NCBI RefSeq assembly: GCF_029227915.1
Contig: NC_079876.1
Coordinates: 23,004,001 to 23,068,000 of the forward strand
Direction: 5' to 3'
Length of the DNA: 64,000 nt
DNA from: Hydractinia symbiolongicarpus
Taxonomy: Eukaryota; Cnidaria; Hydrozoa; Anthoathecata; Hydractiniidae
Shown: piece after piece, positions 53,801-64,000 of the stretch
How the letters are laid out: the number at the start of each line of letters is the position of its first letter
Position numbering within the stretch: the stretch's first letter is position 1
Program-made: the position numbers and the translations under genes
Notes under the pieces: generated by a model
Database searches by the model: none
What the model was told of the DNA's origin: nothing
The model's input: only the letters and a program-made list of their open reading frames with translations

Positions 53801-56800
53801 TAGGACAGTGTCGTAACTTTCAGTCATTTGGAAAAGAGGTACATACTCTTACCTTGGTTATGTTAGAGTATAATTCAACAGCTGAGTCACAAAATTTGTC
53901 AATGTCCTAGAATACATCAAAAATCTGGTTAAAACAATGATAAAAAGATCATAGAAAAAACCTTTTAATGGGTACAAACCAGACCAAATTATTCCATTTT
54001 GCTTAATAATATGACAAAAAAATGTTTATGGTATATAAAGGAGGTAATAAGAGCAGTCTTGCCACAAAAGAATTTGGGTTGACGATGATGATGATGTACG
54101 ATGATGATGATGATGTACGATGATGATGATGATGTACGATGATGATGATGATGTACGATGATGATGATGATGTACGATGATGATGATGATGTACGATGAT
54201 GATGATGATGTACGATGATGATGATGATGTACGATGATGATGATGATGTACGATGATGATGATGATGTACGATGATGATGATGATGTACGATGATGATGA
54301 TGATGTACGATGATGATGATGATGTACGATGATGATGATGATGTACGATGATGATGATGATGTACGATGATGATGATGATGTACGATGATGATGATGATG
54401 TACGATGATGATGATGATGTACGATGATGATGATGATGTACGATGATGATGATGATGTACGATGATGATGATGATGTACGATGATGATGATGATGTACGA
54501 TGATGATGATGATGTACGATGATGATGATGATGTACGATGATGATGATGATGTACGATGATGATGATGATGTACGATGATGATGATGATGTACGATGATG
54601 ATGATGATGTACGATGATGATGATGATGTACGATGATGATGATGATGTACGATGATGATGATGATGTACGATGATGATGATGATGTACGATGATGATGAT
54701 GATGTACGATGATGATGATGATGTACGATGATGATGATGATGTACGATGATGATGATGATGTACGATGATGATGATGATGTACGATGATGATGATGATGT
54801 ACGATGATGATGATGATGTACGATGATGATGATGATGTACGATGATGATGATGATGTACGATGATGATGATGATGTACGATGATGATGATGATGTACGAT
54901 GATGATGATGATGTACGATGATGATGATGATGTACGATGATGATGATGATGTACGATGATGATGATGATGTACGATGATGATGATGATGTACGATGATGA
55001 TGATGATGTACGATGATGATGATGATGTACGATGATGATGATGATGTACGATGATGATGATGATGTACGATGATGATGATGATGTACGATGATGATGATG
55101 ATGTACGATGATGATGATGATGTACGATGATGATGATGATGTACGATGATGATGATGATGTACGATGATGATGATGATGTACGATGATGATGATGATGTA
55201 CGATGATGATGATGATGTACGATGATGATGATGATGTACGATGATGATGATGATGTACGATGATGATGATGATGTACGATGATGATGATGATGTACGATG
55301 ATGATGATGATGTACGATGATGATGATGATGTACGATGATGATGATGATGTACGATGATGATGATGATGTACGATGATGATGATGATGTACGATGATGAT
55401 GATGATGTACGATGATGATGATGATGTACGATGATGATGATGATGTACGATGATGATGATGATGTACGATGATGACGATGATGACAAAATAATAGATGTT
55501 ACCTGTGTTAAAAGTTGGTCTGGGTTGGCTATTCTGTTGTCCAAGTTGTTCATTTTATAATAAGTCATGTTTCTACAAATGACGTTAAAATCAATACTAA
55601 GAAAAACTGTCACTACTATACAAAGACTTTGAGATGCGATATAAATTAATTGTTTAAAACTAGTTTCGAAATTGGCACATAAGCACCTTTCGCATCACCA
55701 GAATACTTTAATCCTAAATTAAGGTAGTGTCTGCTGCAAAAAAATTTGTTGTATTAACTAATACTAATACGCAAATAAAGAAATCGCATACCTTTTATCA
55801 ATGATATCTGGAAATAGACATAATACATATAATTTATTTACATATAATACATATAATTTAATAGGCCATTTCCGAGTAAATGTAAATTCGTTCTAAGAAA
55901 AGTGTGCAGAGAATTCTTGAAAAAGAACCAAACATAAAAACATGACAAATACCCTGGAAACCAACACATTTGTTTTCCAGGAAGGAGTAATATAGATGTA
56001 TAAGGTGCACTTTTAACAGAATAACGTCTATAAAACCAGAGACACACAATTCAAAATAATCGCAGAACTGTTAAAAATCCAAGCATTAGGAATTGCTCGC
56101 TTCGTTTCAACTCGTTTCATTGTAAATCGTCTCATGAATTTGTTTTATTTGTCATAATTATTCATTATGAACGATTTTTTTCATAATAAAAGTGCAGTGA
56201 TTAACTGACCTAATTCTTTACAAATCACATTACCAAATAATCGCAATTCATGTCAATATTATGTTTTGCTGTCACGAAATTGAGGACATATTTTGCGATT
56301 CGGAAACTCCTGTTTTAATACTCGCGTTGATATAGTGGGTTTTTTCCCTTACAGGTCGAAGGATTAGAGTAAAAAACTTTTTTTTTCAAATGTGATATTC
56401 TAACAGCAATGAGAAAGTTTTTAACGTTTATAAGAACCAGCAGCCTTTTTCAGCTTGATTTGTCGTTATTTTGTTTATAATACTAAGAACATGATTGAAT
56501 AATTCAGCCATCATCGTTTCCAGTGCTTGTTTCTTTAATTGTGTTGAAAATTAATTTCGTCCATATGAATATTATTTCCAAGGTACCGTAAATGCAGTAT
56601 AGAATGCCCCAGGTGTTTTATTTAATTTTCAATATTTTTTAAGGAGGAAGCGTTTATTGAAAAGGGGCAATAGAGAGAGGTTGTTTATTACAAAAACCTG
56701 TAAAACATTTTGACACACTCTATTATTTCCGCTGTGAGGTTAAACAGATGGACCTTATAGAAATTACAGCAGTGAGCAGGATTATTTTTTCAACCCATTC

Positions 56801-59800
56801 TCAAAAAAGCGGGTTTACTGAAGAAGTAGTAACAGTAATTTGGGAATAATTGAGTAATTATTTTCATTTATATTCAATACATGGATATAAATGGACTGTG
56901 GGAGAAAAACTCTAATTACAGGCATTTAATATAAACTTTTTTTGTCTTCATCAACACGCAACTTGGCTGAAATATAGAGTCTCTTATATCCCTCTAATCA
57001 GCTTGGAATGGGTTTGCTTCCTCCATATTCATGTAACTGAATTGCTCTTTTAACATTTAGAGACTTTGTGACAAGGTTTACCCTCATTAAAACAGGTAAT
57101 GTCATCTTGGCTACTATCGTGCATGTCACTGCACAAGAAGCGAACAAATCTCGAATCATTTCCTTGCTCAACTTTCTCTAGGATTTCCGAATCCACTAAA
57201 CCCCTTTTATTTTTTGGGGTCCATAAATTTCCCACAATTTGGAAACTCATTTAATTCTTTTGCAGTGAAACATTCATCATAAATTTGTTGTTGTTCCAAC
57301 TCAAACCAGAGGCTGGATACAACGTGTGCACCCTCCTGGAACAAAGACTACCTCAATATTCTTGCATTTCAATAATTCACATGCAGAATCTTCTATGTGG
57401 CATGAGTACGTATTCCAAGCCACTAAACGTCTGTCAAAGAATAAAAATTCCAAGAACATTGTTTATCCAGTTGCTTGTGAACTTAGTATTCCTCCATCTG
57501 TTAGGTGAAAATGCAACCAGATTCAGATTTTAGTTGTTAAAAATTCTATTTTTTAGGCGCTGCATAAAAAGATTAAGAGAAAAACTTACACTTTGAAAAT
57601 AAAGGTTTCGTTTACTAATTATCTCTTTCCCAGTAAATGCCCAGGGTAAGCTATAATTTTTTTATTAAACCACAAGAGGTATTTATGCCTAATGCTGTAC
57701 ACAAAGCTAGATAGATAGGCAGTAAGTTGGTACTTTAGTCTGTTCTCCTTTATTGTAGCCAGGGAGTGATTTTTAATGTACAGAGTTACTAATTAAATTA
57801 GTTCTTAAAACAGTCTCCATATATTTGGTCCTCTCTCTTTTGACCGTGAACACTGACATAGGCAGAAGCAATTTAGATAAGCCTCATTTTCCTGTAGTAT
57901 TTACAAGATGGATAATGAATGCATCTACACGAGGAAGGAAGCTCTAAACCTTGAAAAACAACATTGTATAATTGGTACTTTGTTTTTATTAATTTTCATT
58001 CTTTATGTAAAATTAACTTTCAGTTTTTGGCAGACACTACCTTTAAACAAAGATTTTTACTGGCTAAAGTCCATGATACAAAAGTTTAAAATGGACGATT
58101 AATTCAAAAGACAATATAAAAAATAGGTTGTAATGTTGCATACTGCTACTCTTGTTATCTATTTAAAAAAGAAGTTTTGGTTTGTTGCTAATAACAAAAA
58201 GAGCAATATGCATAAACAATAGAACTATATTTTTTTTGCACTATTGCAGCAATATTTTCTCAATTTAAAAATTTAAGAACAGAGGTCTACATACCCCAAA
58301 TATTGTTCTTGTAGTTTCAAAGTTAATTGAGTGCGAAACCTCAGCTTTAGTTCTGAGATACCATACTATAAGAGAAGTCACGATTTACATTTTTTTCAAT
58401 GAAGCAAAGATTTCAAAGCTTGTTGTAAAAGTAAGTACCTTTAGCAATTGATTCACAATAGCAATCTATGAAGAAATAAAACAAATCAATAAAAAGACTA
58501 TAATAAATAAATAAAAAATACATAATCAAACAGAAGGAGTAACAGATAAAACTTACAAGTGGCATTGCTGTTAAGAACTGTGATATTTTCTCTTTAAATG
58601 AATCTCGATTTTTTGAAATGATAGTACTAAAAGGAAAAAAATAAAGCTTTCACTTTTAATTCAGTGGTAAATTATTAAACTAAATATGAGTTGTTGGTTT
58701 TCTCTATTGTTCACAACTTATACACTTTACGTTATGGTTCTGAAATACACAATTGCATTATTCACCAAATGTTTTGTTGCCTGGCATTGTCTAAACACTT
58801 TCTCTGAAATTTTATGAATAAGTACAGGCAAAAATTTATCACATAAACAGCAAAAAAAAAATAAAAAAATTCTAAATCATGGAATAGGTGTAAGCTTTTA
58901 TACTTATTTATTATTAACAATACACTACCTAAAAAGTAAAAAAAATTCTGTTCTAGCCGTCCTCACCGTTCAATTGTTGTAGTCATTGATATCATCCACA
59001 CATCACAATATGTTCTTGCAATTAATGAAACAGCAATCAGAAGAAGATAACCTGTCTGAAGAATGTTCAAATACGTGAAGAAATATGGTTATTACCCTTA
59101 TGGTAAATCAATTTCTGAATAAACTGTTTATATCAATAGCAAAACATGCTGATTACTTGCATATTCAACCACAGAGAAAAAAATGACTTTGTTTTATTAT
59201 AAAACAGAAGTGTATTCAATCAAAGGACCAGAACTACAATTCATTAATATACCAGCGAAAATTTGGCATACACATGATTAGTAAAACAGATAATTGAAAA
59301 TTTGACATACTTCTTTACATATAGGATGTGGTATCAATATTTTCAAAATCCTGACCAATTGCCTATAAGAAATGAAACAGCTTAGGAAATAATAAAAATC
59401 ATAGATGAATAATACATAGGAGCAAATCTTGTATTCTAAGAGCTTATTTTTATCATTGCCCTATGCAATAAATATGGTAATGGTATTGTATACAACACAA
59501 GGGTTTTTGTACAAAAAAAAAGTTGCATACCTAAAGAATGTAGAATCTACAGCTCCTTTGTCATTTTTCGTTTTCTAAAACAAAGAAAAGGAAGATTGGT
59601 GTACATTATAAAACATAAATGATCTTTTTGACACACCTCAACTAGAAATACATGATCGTATAAACATAGTATTTAATCTTTTGTTTATTTCTAATATCAC
59701 CATAATTTAGAAGAAAAACAAAAGTAGCTGTAACTCTTGTGTTACATTGATAACATTTTTTAGTCCCAAATTGAAACCTGAATAAAAAGGGTTAGAATAT

Positions 59801-62800
59801 ATACCTTATTCCTAAGTGAAACTTAATAATAATTTTAATCCCAGGCATTTTACATCCCATTCTACAGGGTAATTATTGCATACTTTACCTACACTATTAC
59901 ATGTACAATATGTGAACCACAAAAAGAATTTAAATAAACATTGATCCCTTTCATGCTCAATATTTATGCATTGCAAAAGTGAAAAAATAAAATAATAACA
60001 GCATCATTGTTGGACCAACCAAAAATGTATCTTTGTCACAATACCTCTCCTCATGTCTAAAGAACAGCCTCGTTAAGTTTTTTTTTCTATAAAATTGCTG
60101 TTTACAATTTTTTATTGACTACGAAGGGGCAATTGCATTAGCTATGAATATTTGTGGTTCCTGCCTTATTACTTCAGGAAAATGTTACATTGTGGTGCTG
60201 ATTTAAATTTATTGTCACAAGTTTTAAACATCAGAAAATGAATTTGCTATATTATAATTAATTACACAAGCAAAGTTATAGACATATGTCGTTTTTATTT
60301 GGCCAGGCAAATCTTACACCATTTTACAAAAGAAGTACAAAGATTTTCAATAAGTTTCTTTAAGTGGTGTTTTGCCACGGGTCTAGAGCTTATTTAACTT
60401 ACTTAGGAAGAAAAATGTGGAGGTCCTTAGCAATTTTGCTTATTTCTATTATTTATACAAAATTTGAGGACTAAAAAAAATTTAAGCACTGGTCCAGAGA
60501 GAGAGAACAATAGATCTATTTCCACATCCATATGCGTCCACGAAATATGAATGCAAAAATGTAGAATATTATGAAAACATGATCAAATCTCAGGATGCTA
60601 TAGTTGTTTATATGCAAGTTTGAAGAATGTATCAACAAAATGTTGACTTTTACAGCTTTTAAACTGGCAGTTTCACAAAATCAAATTTACTACAGTTATT
60701 AAAAGGGTATTGATAGTAGTAGTGCATCAAAAAAAATATATTGCTGATATTAAAAAAGCATATTTTTTTGGTATATGTTAGCTAGCTTATCCCAAAAACT
60801 AGTCACATTATTAGAATAATGTGAATACATTTTTATTTTACTGTTTTCTAGTAAATTTAGCTGCTGGTAGCAAGCCAGCATAACTTCCAGGCAAAAATCA
60901 AGTAATCAGCTAAGCTACAACCCCGGAGAATCATTTTAATTTCATTTTAAGTTCTCCCTTTCCCCAAAATCAATTTCCGATATGCTTGGCTGATGCTAAT
61001 AGAAGTACTACAGAAAGCTAGATACTATAGTAACATTGACTTCAGGTAAAATGGGAGGGGACAGTAAAGAAATAAACATTAAAAATAATGAAAGGGCTAG
61101 ATTTTTTATCACATTTTCACAAGTATTTTTTACAGGAATTGTAGTTGTAGTTTAGCTGCACGAGTAATCAACAAAGCATATTTAAGATTTGTTGCATAAA
61201 AAATATTTAAAATTAACATTTTTTTAAACTATTGTCTATTGTGATTATTGTAACTATCACACTCCCTCTGTCACTACTCTCTCTTTTACCAACTGTCAAT
61301 AATTGTACATTTTGTATCAAGCATATGAATTGAAAAAGCATATAGCTTATCAAAAATCTCCATATGCAAAGTCTTTTTTTTAATTAGTACCCTATTTTTT
61401 AGGTGTTTTCAAAAAATAGGAAAATAAAATAACAAACTTTTTGTTATAAGAAAGTTTTTATTTCAGATGTAAACATGCTTAATTTTTGGCAAAATCTCAG
61501 CCTCTAAAACCAGATATATGCTTACATATATAAAATCTTGAAAATTAATCTTACAGAACTTTGTTTATTCACAAAAAATAATTTCCATGAAATTTTATTT
61601 TTGATCTCACCAAAAATTTTACATTGTTTTCTCTGATCAACATAACAAGCATGGCGAGGAATCTTGCAAATATTAATATGTAATATTGCAAATATTACAA
61701 GTAAACACTGCAAACTAAAAATTTGCTCATAACTAATCTTATTTTCATTTTATTTGGTATTTTTGTATGTGTCTTCCACGGAATAAAAATGGATATGGAA
61801 ATAATTCTATTGACTGCCAAAAAATAACAATCATACAGCTTTTATAAAGAACGTTTGGAGAAACTAAATTAATAAAAAAAAGTTCTGCTAATGGTGAATT
61901 TCAGCTGAATGTTAAAGGTGTCCTATGGAGAAATTGTGCTATGAAGATTTCTATAAGAATTCGTCTTAGGACAAAACTCAACTATCCATGTTATAGACTT
62001 GTCTGCTTAGCAGATATGAAGTTTAGGAATGCTAAACTGTGTTATCCCAAAAGGTAAATTGTACTTCAATTAAGAGTACATACTTCCCAACTGAATGCTG
62101 GTCAAAAATAGTGTGACATTTTTTTATTTTGCTTTTTTAGCCTTTTTTACAAAAAAGTGGATATGTGTGGGTTGCATGATTGTGCAGTGTTGAAAATTTA
62201 GAAGGACATAGACCTCAATAGTACTAACAACTCCAGTAGTTTGAACTTTGGAATTAGGTGTTATTTTGTGGGTTACAGCTGTTTTTTGATCCTGAACTTT
62301 AATGTAACCCATAGAAACGCTCAATTAACATAAAAGACAGTGGGTTGTGATGTTTAATGCTTATTATTTTAACTCACGTAATTAGGTGTGCACTTTTCTG
62401 AAGTTCTAAGTGTGTTTTAGTGAGTTACATTTTGGGTACAAGAAACATACTCTGATTATTAGTGTTATTATAACCCACATTATTCAGGAGTAAGCAATGT
62501 TGCATAAAATAAACATTATTAAAAGGGAAAGGCTAGTAATAGTTACCAGATGAATTCGCAAGGAAGAATCCACTGAATCTCTCATTAAACTGACATAAGG
62601 GATACCAAACAAAAACATACAACACAGTAATTTGTCTCTTTTATAACGGGATGGCAAAAAGAGAAAAAAGCCCTGGGATCGAGGTTGCCCCCAATCTGCA
62701 TTATTCTATGTTTATAACCGCTGAAAAAAACATCTAAAAATATAAGCATGTGCAACAAAAAAATTATAAAATAAAAATGAAAAATGTCCAAAAAAATCAA

Positions 62801-63899
62801 AGGCGTCTAACAACCGTTATGTAAAAAGTGAAATACGCTAAAACTATATACTTGCTTTGCCATTCCAGAAGTACACCAGGGAAAAAAGGAAACCAAACAT
62901 TAAAAAACAATCCAACATTTTTCGTTAAGTCATACAAAATCAGCTATTCAGTCTATTCCATACGACAAACCTTCCAAAGTTATACTCAAAACATAAGAAA
63001 ATAATAGTTGAAAACACTTAACAGAGAAATATAAAAACTTGAATCATTTGGTATATTGTATATCTACTGAAATATTTCAATCCAAAATATTAAAAGAACA
63101 GTTTGCTTTAACAGACCCAAACTTATAATCAAGAAAATCATGCATAAAATCAAAGAAAATAACAATGCAGTTTTTTCGAATTTAAGAATCGAATATATTT
63201 CATACGATCGTAACGTAACAGATGTAAACATTGATTTAACTTAATTTACATTTAGGTTTATTATAACGACATCAACACTTCACAATTTAAGTTTAGGTTT
63301 TAGGTTTGTTACACAATGGGTAGTGTTAAAAACAGTAACAACGGAAAAATTACTTTTTACAGTTTTAGTTTCAGCGTCGATGTTCTTAACTTTTTTGACA
63401 AATGCTATCCTCATTATTCTCAATATGTTCTTAACATGACAATGGCCTGAAAATACCTTTTAATGCCTTAATAAAATAAAGCATGCTAAAGTTACTATAG
63501 CCAGCTAATGGCAATTTCTACTACATGTAACGGTCCATTGCATGGACACAAAAAAGTTCAGTTAGTTTGATATACAATAAAAAAGTAAACTTTTAATTTT
63601 ATGCGTCATGCAAATGTTTATATGTAATGCAAACTATCAAGCTTAGACATATTTTTAGAATATTCTAAACTTCTGACCTTTTTTTCAGAGTATATTCTTT
63701 ACAAAATAGGTGCTTCAAGAAAATATTCTCCGGCTCAAGGCACAACAACAAACTTAATATTTAAGAAAAAAATTAACTCTGAAAGAAACGGTTAAAAAAT
63801 TCTTATACACCAAAATTCATTCTATTTGTCTATTAAATAATTTAAACAACACACCTGCTTTTCGTTAGCTTTCTCAGTAAGGTCGCTAGCTAGGGTTTT
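38767..63899 (-). CDS. ABCD3: ABCD3/PMP70-like peroxisomal half-ABC transporter (partial 5')
   Basis: A spliced minus-strand gene. Twenty-three exons with GT-AG borders join in phase. It imports fatty acyl-CoA-type substrates into peroxisomes as a dimer of half transporters (family knowledge). The N-terminal part shows [20 protein letters not shown], a TM helix, and [14 protein letters not shown], then [16 protein letters not shown] and RKPVGKM. The C-terminal ABC domain has Walker [31 protein letters not shown], signature VLSGGEKQR, Walker [11 protein letters not shown], switch His in TVSHRKSLW, and the C-terminus [12 protein letters not shown]...[24 protein letters not shown] and the C-terminus favour ABCD3 over ABCD1/2. 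All catalytic motifs are intact and no internal stop was found. The first exon or exons (initiator Met, first hydrophobic segment) lie beyond the right edge. Confidence 0.93.
39069..39125 (-). CDS. ABCD3: ABCD3-like exon (switch His)
   Basis: Encodes [19 protein letters not shown] (19 codons); the H of SHRK is the ABC switch residue. Clean GT/AG borders. Confidence 0.92.
39365..39469 (-). CDS. ABCD3: ABCD3-like exon (Walker B)
   Basis: Encodes [20 protein letters not shown], then [15 protein letters not shown]. The Walker B Asp and catalytic Glu are present. Confidence 0.95.
39960..40200 (+). repeat. Degenerate roughly 100-bp tandem repeat in ABCD3 intron
   Basis: Recurring AATCAACCTATGT, TGACCTATTTTTAGTCAGA and GTCTTG segments in two to three diverged units. 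Confidence 0.5.
40675..40797. repeat. (TAGC)n microsatellite tracts
   Basis: Two runs of GCTAGCTAGCTAGC (about 40,679-40,702 and 40,764-40,793). Shorter tracts recur at 4,510-4,615 and 9,808-9,850. Confidence 0.85.
42552..42672 (+). repeat. Roughly 42-bp tandem repeat, three copies
   Basis: ACAAAGAAAAAGTGGAAGCC is repeated three times, each followed by TATTTG and AACTAAAA. In an ABCD3-like intron. Confidence 0.8.
43225..43320 (-). CDS. ABCD3: ABCD3-like exon (ABC signature)
   Basis: Encodes [20 protein letters not shown], then [12 protein letters not shown]. Followed by a 3.8-kb intron. Confidence 0.95.
44425..44604 (-). CDS. ABCD3: ABCD3-like exon (Q-loop region)
   Basis: 60 codons: [40 protein letters not shown], then [20 protein letters not shown]. 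Contains the Q-loop Gln. Confidence 0.95.
44790..44970 (-). repeat. Inverted copy of the 33.2-33.4 kb dispersed repeat
   Basis: The reverse complement shares GGAAACGGGTGG, CACCTGGGACTAAAATG-like and CCACACGTTTTGGAACAGA-like segments with 33,270-33,400, showing a multi-copy intergenic/intronic family. Confidence 0.5.
45084..45316 (-). CDS. ABCD3: ABCD3-like exon (Walker A)
   Basis: Encodes [20 protein letters not shown] to [20 protein letters not shown]. Longest exon (233 bp). P-loop intact. Confidence 0.95.
45778..45866 (-). CDS. ABCD3: ABCD3-like exon
   Basis: Encodes [20 protein letters not shown], then VRTQINSNR; phase fits both neighbours. Confidence 0.85.
46022..46113 (-). CDS. ABCD3: ABCD3-like exon
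   Basis: Encodes [20 protein letters not shown], then [11 protein letters not shown], the helix before the ABC domain. Confidence 0.9.
47458..47552 (-). CDS. ABCD3: ABCD3-like exon
   Basis: Encodes [20 protein letters not shown], then [11 protein letters not shown]; a TM helix. Confidence 0.85.
47820..47890 (-). mobile_element. tRNA-like fragment in ABCD3 intron
   Basis: On the minus strand GGGGATCGAATCCC is a good pol III B box preceded by degenerate tRNA-like text (CGGCTCCCAGTTCTG). Probably a SINE head fragment. Confidence 0.35.
47971..48040 (-). CDS. ABCD3: ABCD3-like exon
   Basis: Encodes [20 protein letters not shown], then VAK and the first base of the next codon. Confidence 0.9.
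48664..48752 (-). CDS. ABCD3: ABCD3-like exon
   Basis: Encodes [20 protein letters not shown], then TMRETFMRL. The HSEEIAFY text matches the EAA-like loop region of ABCD proteins. Confidence 0.92.
50272..50321 (-). CDS. ABCD3: ABCD3-like exon
   Basis: A 50-bp exon encoding [16 protein letters not shown] with split codons at both ends. Confidence 0.88.
51569..52069. mobile_element. 501-bp MITE with TAA target duplication
   Basis: Exact 18-bp terminal inverted repeats (AGGCGGTGATACACGATC) flanked on both sides by TAA (51,566-51,568; 52,070-52,072). The left end continues into a palindrome GATTAATCGAATTCGATTAA, so the TIR text is itself mirrored within about 46 bp. A 3-bp TWA duplication is typical of PIF/Harbinger-type elements (family knowledge). 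No coding sequence. It sits in an ABCD3-like intron. Confidence 0.8.
52461..52513 (-). CDS. ABCD3: ABCD3-like exon
   Basis: Encodes [17 protein letters not shown] plus a split Arg codon; a TM helix. Confidence 0.88.
53005..53041. repeat. Perfect hairpin, 16-bp arms, 5-nt loop
   Basis: GACATACAATCTAAGT, loop ACCTA, exact reverse complement. In an ABCD3-like intron. Confidence 0.85.
53629..53685 (-). CDS. ABCD3: ABCD3-like exon
   Basis: Encodes [19 protein letters not shown] (19 codons), matching the TM segment after the NLDNRI region. Confidence 0.88.
53853..53906 (-). CDS. ABCD3: ABCD3-like exon
   Basis: Encodes [18 protein letters not shown] (18 codons). Confidence 0.9.
54081..55485. repeat. 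19-bp minisatellite, about 74 near-identical copies
   Basis: Unit TACGATGATGATGATGATG, period exactly 19 over about 1.4 kb; only the last units vary (GATGACGATG). It lies in the intron between exons 53,853-53,906 and 55,503-55,572. Because 19 is not a multiple of 3 and no frame contains a stop on the minus strand, the array looks like a long ORF with a 19-residue period; this is not a gene. Uniform copies imply recent expansion or homogenisation, or possibly assembly uncertainty in copy number. Confidence 0.97.
55503..55572 (-). CDS. ABCD3: ABCD3-like exon ([11 protein letters not shown])
   Basis: Encodes [20 protein letters not shown], then LTQ, one of the most conserved ABCD segments. Confidence 0.95.
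58295..58365 (-). CDS. ABCD3: ABCD3-like exon
   Basis: Encodes [20 protein letters not shown], then QYLG; matches the cytosolic loop preceding NLDNRI. Confidence 0.9.
58439..58465 (-). CDS. ABCD3: ABCD3-like 27-bp micro-exon
   Basis: Encodes IAIVNQLLK only, with GT/AG borders, between MPL and YGISEL. Needed to complete the TM helix. Confidence 0.85.
58557..58626 (-). CDS. ABCD3: ABCD3-like exon
   Basis: Encodes [20 protein letters not shown], then MPL. Confidence 0.9.
58967..59055 (-). CDS. ABCD3: ABCD3-like exon (TM)
   Basis: Acceptor taken at CTTCAG before ACAGGT, which keeps phase: [20 protein letters not shown], then MISMTTTIE. Confidence 0.9.
59311..59362 (-). CDS. ABCD3: ABCD3-like exon
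   Basis: Encodes [17 protein letters not shown]. Confidence 0.88.
59531..59574 (-). CDS. ABCD3: ABCD3-like exon
   Basis: A 44-bp exon encoding [14 protein letters not shown] plus a split codon; matches the AVVDxxFF region of the family. Confidence 0.85.
59575..63854 (-). other. ABCD3: Large first-visible intron of the ABCD3-like gene
   Basis: About 4.3 kb, AT-rich; I see no exon, RNA gene or clear repeat in it. Confidence 0.5.
63855..63899 (-). CDS. ABCD3: ABCD3-like exon, most upstream visible
   Basis: Encodes [15 protein letters not shown], fitting the charged linker before [10 protein letters not shown]. The donor is clean (GT); the acceptor (TTTATTCAAAG) is weaker, so the upstream border may differ. 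Confidence 0.6.
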
Positions 63900-64000
63900 C
63901 TTTGAATAAAAGTCCAATCAGTTTTTTACTTTTATTACTAAATTTCGCTTCATCCCAAAGAGAACAAATTGAAAATGTATGCTACAATTGTTTGATGTAT

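Noticed and set aside
54081-55485. Array considered as CRISPR
   Set aside because: No spacers: unit is 19 bp with no unique sequence between copies, in a spliced animal gene.
54003-55613. 536-codon open frame with Ser/Ile/His 19-residue periods
   Set aside because: It is the translation of the 19-bp minisatellite. Only 55,503-55,572 is a true ABCD3 exon.

Overview
This window reads as AT-rich nuclear DNA of a non-bilaterian animal, most likely a cnidarian and possibly a medusozoan. The basis is a spliced 23-exon animal ABC transporter gene, tRNA-derived SINEs, BEL/Pao and DIRS-like retroelement debris, and a Polinton (Maverick) whose proteins resemble those I recall from cnidarian genomes. 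Species-level placement is not possible from the sequence alone.

Layout. 1-17.8 kb is repeat-rich: a BEL/Pao gag-protease fragment (270-1216, minus), a 127-bp tandem-repeat element present in two rearranged copies, a pogo/Tigger-like transposase remnant (5109-5640, minus), a DIRS-like retroelement relic (6600-8350, plus) split by a SINE, more SINEs, a foldback element with CTATTCGGTCC ends, and a fragment resembling a CaRF/ALS2CR8-type protein (16.4-16.8 kb). 17,852-32,719 is a complete but decayed Polinton of 14,868 bp. It has about 215-bp terminal inverted repeats (TIRs) and a 5-bp target duplication (CGTCA). Its genes cover replication (protein-primed PolB with an N-terminal SAP-like extension), integration (DDE integrase), packaging (A32/FtsK-HerA ATPase) and capsid (major capsid protein, candidate penton/minor capsid protein), plus a Bro-N protein and a set of small membrane or basic proteins. 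PolB, integrase, ATPase, both capsid genes and several accessory genes carry stops or frameshifts, so the copy is dead. The Cys-rich gene, the 196-aa gene and the two-TM protein gene are still open.

34.9-35.5 kb holds one intact intron-less ORF for a probable secreted protein. From 38,767 to 63,899 (minus) lies most of a peroxisomal half-ABC transporter gene (ABCD3/PMP70-like). Twenty-three coding exons join in phase down to the C-terminus; the first exon or exons lie beyond the right edge. One of its introns carries a 1.4-kb near-perfect 19-bp minisatellite and another a 501-bp MITE with a TAA target duplication.

Most interesting observations. (1) In the Polinton, ten gene starts on both strands have AATAAA touching or within 3 nt of the start codon. 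This includes a divergent pair, so it cannot be explained only as the poly(A) signal of an upstream gene, and it recalls the TAAAT-type late initiators of large DNA viruses. (2) A two-TM Polinton protein begins with adjacent LYPSL and PSAP motifs, which are ESCRT-recruiting late-domain motifs. (3) All three convergent gene junctions of the Polinton carry a small hairpin, and its two divergent pairs have start codons only 15 and 29 bp apart.
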